Assembly: GCA_963678585.2 (NCBI GenBank)
Contig: CAXXGA010000003.1
Coordinates: forward strand, 124,001-188,000
Length of the DNA: 64,000 nt
Direction: 5' to 3'
Source: Breoghania sp963678585
Lineage (GTDB): Bacteria > Pseudomonadota > Alphaproteobacteria > Rhizobiales > Stappiaceae
The position numbers and the translations under genes were made by a program. Below the pieces are notes generated by a model that ran no database searches, was not told the origin of the DNA, and saw only the letters and a list, made by a program, of their open reading frames with translations. Within the stretch, counting starts at the first letter, position 1, and each line of letters starts with the position of its first letter. Below, piece after piece: positions 60,924 through 64,000 of this stretch.

Positions 60924-61589
60924 ATGCCCACCCGGATCAAGATCTGCGGACTTTCAACGCCGGAAACGATGGAAACGGCGCTGGAGGCGGGGGCCGATTT
61001 GGTCGGTCTCGTGTTTTTTCCGCCAAGCCCGCGCCATGTCTCCACGGACCTCGCCGCCCGGCTCGCCGCTCAGGCGCGCGGCCGCGCTAAGATCGTGGCG
61101 CTGACGGTCGATGCGGACGACGCGCTCATCGACGAGATCGTGCGCGAGGTCGATCCGGACATCTTCCAGCTTCATGGCAAGGAGCCGCCGGAACGGGCGG
61201 ACGAGATCCGGGCGCGGACGGCCAGGCCGGTGATGAAAGCCTTCGGCATTCGCGAAGGCGGCGATCTGGAGGCGGTTGCAGCCTATACCGGACACATCGA
61301 CCTGGTGCTCTTCGACAGCAAGCCACCGAAGGACGCCACGGTTCCCGGCGGAACGGGCAAGAGCTTCGACTGGCATCTCATGGAAAGCCTTGACCTCGAT
61401 ACGCCCTTCATGCTTTCCGGGGGGCTTGATGCCGGAAATGTCGCGCAGGCGCTCTCCGTCACGGGGGCGGAGGCAGTCGACGTTTCCTCCGGCGTCGAGG
61501 CGGCGCGCGGCGTCAAGGACCCGGCGTTGATCCGCACATTCATCGAGACAGTGCACGCATTCGATAACGAACGAGGACAGGCGAAGTGA
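60924..61589 (+). CDS. trpF: Phosphoribosylanthranilate isomerase
   Basis: TIM-barrel isomerase of 221 residues. It begins RIKICGLSTPETMETALEAGADLVGLVFFPPSPRHVS in recognisable pieces, with the catalytic Cys in KICGL and the Asp in LVLFDSK (about residue 131), then FMLSGGLDAGNVAQAL and AVDVSSGVEAARGVKD. Start at ATG 60924. Its TGA overlaps the GTG of trpB. Confidence 0.97.
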   Translation: MPTRIKICGLSTPETMETALEAGADLVGLVFFPPSPRHVSTDLAARLAAQARGRAKIVALTVDADDALIDEIVREVDPDIFQLHGKEPPERADEIRARTARPVMKAFGIREGGDLEAVAAYTGHIDLVLFDSKPPKDATVPGGTGKSFDWHLMESLDLDTPFMLSGGLDAGNVAQALSVTGAEAVDVSSGVEAARGVKDPALIRTFIETVHAFDNERGQAK

Positions 61590-62800
61590 GCCAGAAGCCG
61601 AACACATTGCGTTCCGGACCGGACGATACCGGTCATTTCGGCATTTACGGCGGTCGGTTTGTCGCCGAAACCCTGATGCCGCTGATCCTCGATCTTGAGG
61701 AAGCCTATACCGCGGCCAAGGCCGACCCGGCCTATGCGGCCGAGCTTGAGAACCTCAACACCTATTATACCGGCCGTCCGAGCCCGCTCTATTTCGCGGA
61801 GCGGCTGACGGAGGAGCTTGGCGGCGCGAAGATCTACTTCAAGCGCGACGAGCTGAACCACACCGGGTCTCACAAGATCAACAACTGCCTCGGCCAGATC
61901 CTGCTCGCCAAGCGCATGGGCAAGACCCGCATCATCGCGGAGACCGGCGCAGGCCAGCACGGTGTGGCCACCGCAACGGTGTGCGCGCGCTTCGGCCTGC
62001 CTTGCGTGATCTACATGGGCGCGACCGACGTGGAGCGTCAGGCGCCGAACGTGTTCCGGATGAAGCTTCTGGGCGCGGAGGTCGTTCCGGTGACCGCGGG
62101 CGCGGGCACGCTGAAGGACTCCATGAACGAGGCGCTGCGCGACTGGGTGACCAATGTCGCGGACACCTATTACCTGATCGGCACCGCCGCAGGCCCGCAT
62201 CCCTATCCGGAGATGGTGCGCGACTTCCAGTCGGTGATCGGGCGCGAGACGCGCGAGCAGATCATGGAAGCGGAAGGGCGCCTGCCGGACGCACTGGTCG
62301 CTGCCGTGGGCGGCGGCTCCAATGCCATCGGCCTCTTCCATCCCTTCCTCGACGACGAGGACGTGAAAATCTACGGCGTGGAAGCGGGCGGTCTCGGTCT
62401 TGAGGGCGACGAGCACTGCGCCTCGCTCAATGCGGGCAAGCCCGGCGTTCTCCACGGCAACCGCACCTACCTGCTGCAGGACGGGGACGGCCAGATCTTC
62501 GAGGGCCACTCCATTTCGGCCGGTCTCGACTATCCGGGCATCGGGCCGGAGCATTCCTGGCTCAGCGATATCGGGCGCGTGAAATACGTGCCGATCATGG
62601 ACACGGAGGCGCTGGACGCCTTCCAGCTCCTGACCCGTGTGGAAGGCATCATTCCGGCGCTGGAGCCCGCGCATGCGCTGGCGCAGGTGGTCAAGCTCGC
62701 GCCGACCATGGATAAGGATCAGATCATCGTCATGAACCTGTGCGGGCGTGGCGACAAGGACGTGTTCACGGTCGGAAAGATCCTCGGCTACGACTTGTAA
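61586..62800 (+). CDS. trpB: Tryptophan synthase beta subunit
   Basis: PLP enzyme of 404 residues joining indole and serine. The PLP lysine is in NHTGSHKINNCLGQ (about residue 98), followed by AETGAGQHGVATATVCA and the phosphate loop VGGGSNAIGLF. GTG start overlapping the trpF stop. C-terminus NLCGRGDKDVFTV is standard. Confidence 0.98.
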   Translation: MSQKPNTLRSGPDDTGHFGIYGGRFVAETLMPLILDLEEAYTAAKADPAYAAELENLNTYYTGRPSPLYFAERLTEELGGAKIYFKRDELNHTGSHKINNCLGQILLAKRMGKTRIIAETGAGQHGVATATVCARFGLPCVIYMGATDVERQAPNVFRMKLLGAEVVPVTAGAGTLKDSMNEALRDWVTNVADTYYLIGTAAGPHPYPEMVRDFQSVIGRETREQIMEAEGRLPDALVAAVGGGSNAIGLFHPFLDDEDVKIYGVEAGGLGLEGDEHCASLNAGKPGVLHGNRTYLLQDGDGQIFEGHSISAGLDYPGIGPEHSWLSDIGRVKYVPIMDTEALDAFQLLTRVEGIIPALEPAHALAQVVKLAPTMDKDQIIVMNLCGRGDKDVFTVGKILGYDL

Positions 62801-62938
62801 GATGCGCCAAGCATTGGCAGTTTGCCGCGGTCGGCGGTGCGCCGGTGCATTGACAGTGGGTCGCCGCACCTCCTACACCCTTACGACATTCCATGCCCGA
62901 CGCGGCGCGCGGGCAGACAGACCATGGGATACATGCCG

Positions 62939-63790
62939 ATGAGCCCGACGAACGGGACCCGGATCGACCGCCGTTTCGCCGCCTGCGCCGCTGAAGGCCG
63001 CCCGGCGCTGGTCACTTTCGTCACCGCCGGCGACCCGGATTACGACACCTCGCTGGAAATCCTGAAAGCGCTTCCGGGCGCGGGCGCGGATGTCGTGGAA
63101 CTCGGCATGCCGTTTTCCGATCCCATGGCCGAAGGCCCGACCATCCAGCTCGCCTCCCAGCGGGCGCTGGCCGCAGGCCAGACCATGAAGAAGACCCTCT
63201 CCATGGTCCGCACCTTCCGCGAGAGCGACACCGAGACCCCCATCGTGCTGATGGGCTACTACAATCCCATCTACGCATATGGCAACGACGCCTTCCTGAA
63301 GGATGCGCGCGAGGCGGGCGTGGACGGGCTGATCATCGTCGACCTGCCGCCGGAAGAAGACGACGAGCTTTGCATTCCCGCAATCGAAGCGGGCATCAAC
63401 TTCATCCGCCTTGCCACGCCGACCACCGACGACAAGCGGCTTCCCGCCGTTCTCGCCAATACCTCCGGCTTCGTCTATTACGTTTCCATCACCGGCATCA
63501 CCGGCACGGCGGCACCCGATGCGAACCGCGTGGCGGATGCCGTGACGCGGATCAAGGGTCACACCTCGCTGCCGGTCGCCGTCGGCTTCGGCGTGACATC
63601 GGCCCGGCAGGCAAGGGAAATCGGCCGCAATGCCGACGGCGTGGTCGTCGGCTCGGCAATCGTCAACGCAGTGCGCCAAAGCCTCGATGAGGACGGTCGC
63701 GCCACACAAAGGACCGTTTCTGCCGTCACAGATCTTGTCGGTGAACTCGCCAGCGGCGTGCGCGAAGCCCGCGCCGAGCCGGCGAAATAA
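62939..63790 (+). CDS. trpA: Tryptophan synthase alpha subunit
   Basis: TIM-barrel enzyme of 283 residues cleaving indole-3-glycerol phosphate. Catalytic Glu in VVELGMPFSDPMAEGPTIQLA (about residue 53) and Asp in GLIIVDLPPEE (about residue 129) are present, with YYVSITGITGT and VAVGFGVTSARQA for phosphate binding. ATG 62939 has GGGAT nine bases upstream; in-frame ATGs at 62924 and 62933 are alternatives. It lies 138 bases after trpB. Confidence 0.97.
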   Translation: MSPTNGTRIDRRFAACAAEGRPALVTFVTAGDPDYDTSLEILKALPGAGADVVELGMPFSDPMAEGPTIQLASQRALAAGQTMKKTLSMVRTFRESDTETPIVLMGYYNPIYAYGNDAFLKDAREAGVDGLIIVDLPPEEDDELCIPAIEAGINFIRLATPTTDDKRLPAVLANTSGFVYYVSITGITGTAAPDANRVADAVTRIKGHTSLPVAVGFGVTSARQAREIGRNADGVVVGSAIVNAVRQSLDEDGRATQRTVSAVTDLVGELASGVREARAEPAK

Positions 63791-63838
63791 CGACCCTTCG
63801 GCAGACCGCCCGCTTCAACTCAGATCGGAACTCAGGCC

Positions 63839-64000
63839 GTGAACTGGATCAACAACGTCGTCCGCCCGAAAATCCAGGGATTCCTGCAAAAGCGGGATAC
63901 CCCGGAAAATCTCTGGATCAAGTGCCCGGAGACGGGCGAGATGGTGTTCCATCGCGACCTGGAGCAGAACCAGTGGGTGGTTCCCAGCTCCGGCCACCAC
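63839..64000 (+). CDS. accD: Acetyl-CoA carboxylase carboxyltransferase beta subunit, N-terminus
   Basis: First 54 residues, running off the right edge. GTG start, then NWINNVVRPKIQGFL and NLWIKCPETGEMVFHRDLE. The usual four-cysteine zinc finger of AccD is reduced here to the single KCP, as in other alphaproteobacteria. The trpA-accD order is typical of the class. The catalytic part lies outside the window. Confidence 0.9.
   Translation, partial: MNWINNVVRPKIQGFLQKRDTPENLWIKCPETGEMVFHRDLEQNQWVVPSSGHH

Overview
This window is chromosomal DNA from a GC-rich alphaproteobacterium, most likely of the order Hyphomicrobiales (Rhizobiales). The evidence is the gene order: fxsA / Tim44-like / mltA / smr / XRE, hisB-DUF2628-hisH-hisA-hisF-hisE-coaA, trpF-trpB-trpA-accD, and glnD-murJ. 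The product set agrees: PHA depolymerase, the ornithine-lipid acyltransferase OlsB and a MaeB-type malic enzyme. Stappiaceae-like affiliation is a guess from general protein flavour. Almost all of the window is ordinary core genome. No rRNA, tRNA, CRISPR array, prophage or complete insertion sequence was seen.

Region by region. 1-4.4 kb: a nitrate-type ABC transporter operon (substrate-binding protein, permease, start of the ATPase) on the minus strand, divergent from a PAS-PAS-AAA-Fis regulator whose sigma54-contact loop is degenerate; the shared promoter carries clustered CGTA repeats. 4.4-9.4 kb: an accessory cluster (phosphoribosyltransferase, HhH protein related to the PolX N-terminus, Host_attach protein, HemG, PHA depolymerase with an added HhH domain), suggesting low-oxygen or storage metabolism. 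9.4-10.1 kb: a 669-bp gap with a perfect 13-bp inverted repeat and a probable structured RNA or attenuator ending in a strong terminator. 10.1-14.9 kb: a YgjP-type metallopeptidase, a 259-bp MITE-like element flanked by CTAG, and three co-directional uncharacterised genes encoding coiled-coil and membrane proteins. This trio is the best candidate for an undescribed system. 14.9-23.8 kb: polA, an acyltransferase, fxsA, Tim44-like, mltA, smr, XRE, pyrF. 24-29 kb: the histidine operon and coaA.

29-32.6 kb: two tandem chemoreceptor paralogues, one with a shortened sensor domain, followed by an AT-rich gap. 33-42 kb: a PBP1A-type synthase with a long basic cytoplasmic tail, DUF1330, olsB, a hybrid histidine kinase, a ComM/YifB-family ATPase and a 27-residue hydrophobic ORF with its own Shine-Dalgarno sequence and terminator. 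42-49.3 kb: gshB, dut-coaBC, an LpoA-like lipoprotein, rsmI-yraN, cysK. 49.3-60.3 kb: trpS, murJ-glnD, mutS, maeB. 60.3-64 kb: a DUF1508 protein, trpF-trpB-trpA and the start of accD.

Functional links: nitrate uptake is probably controlled by the divergent regulator; the LpoA-like lipoprotein and the PBP1A synthase are a plausible activator and enzyme pair; GlnD is the nitrogen sensor that could sit above nitrate uptake; the his and trp blocks are standard biosynthetic operons. All calls come from reading translated sequence and motifs by eye; no database search was run.
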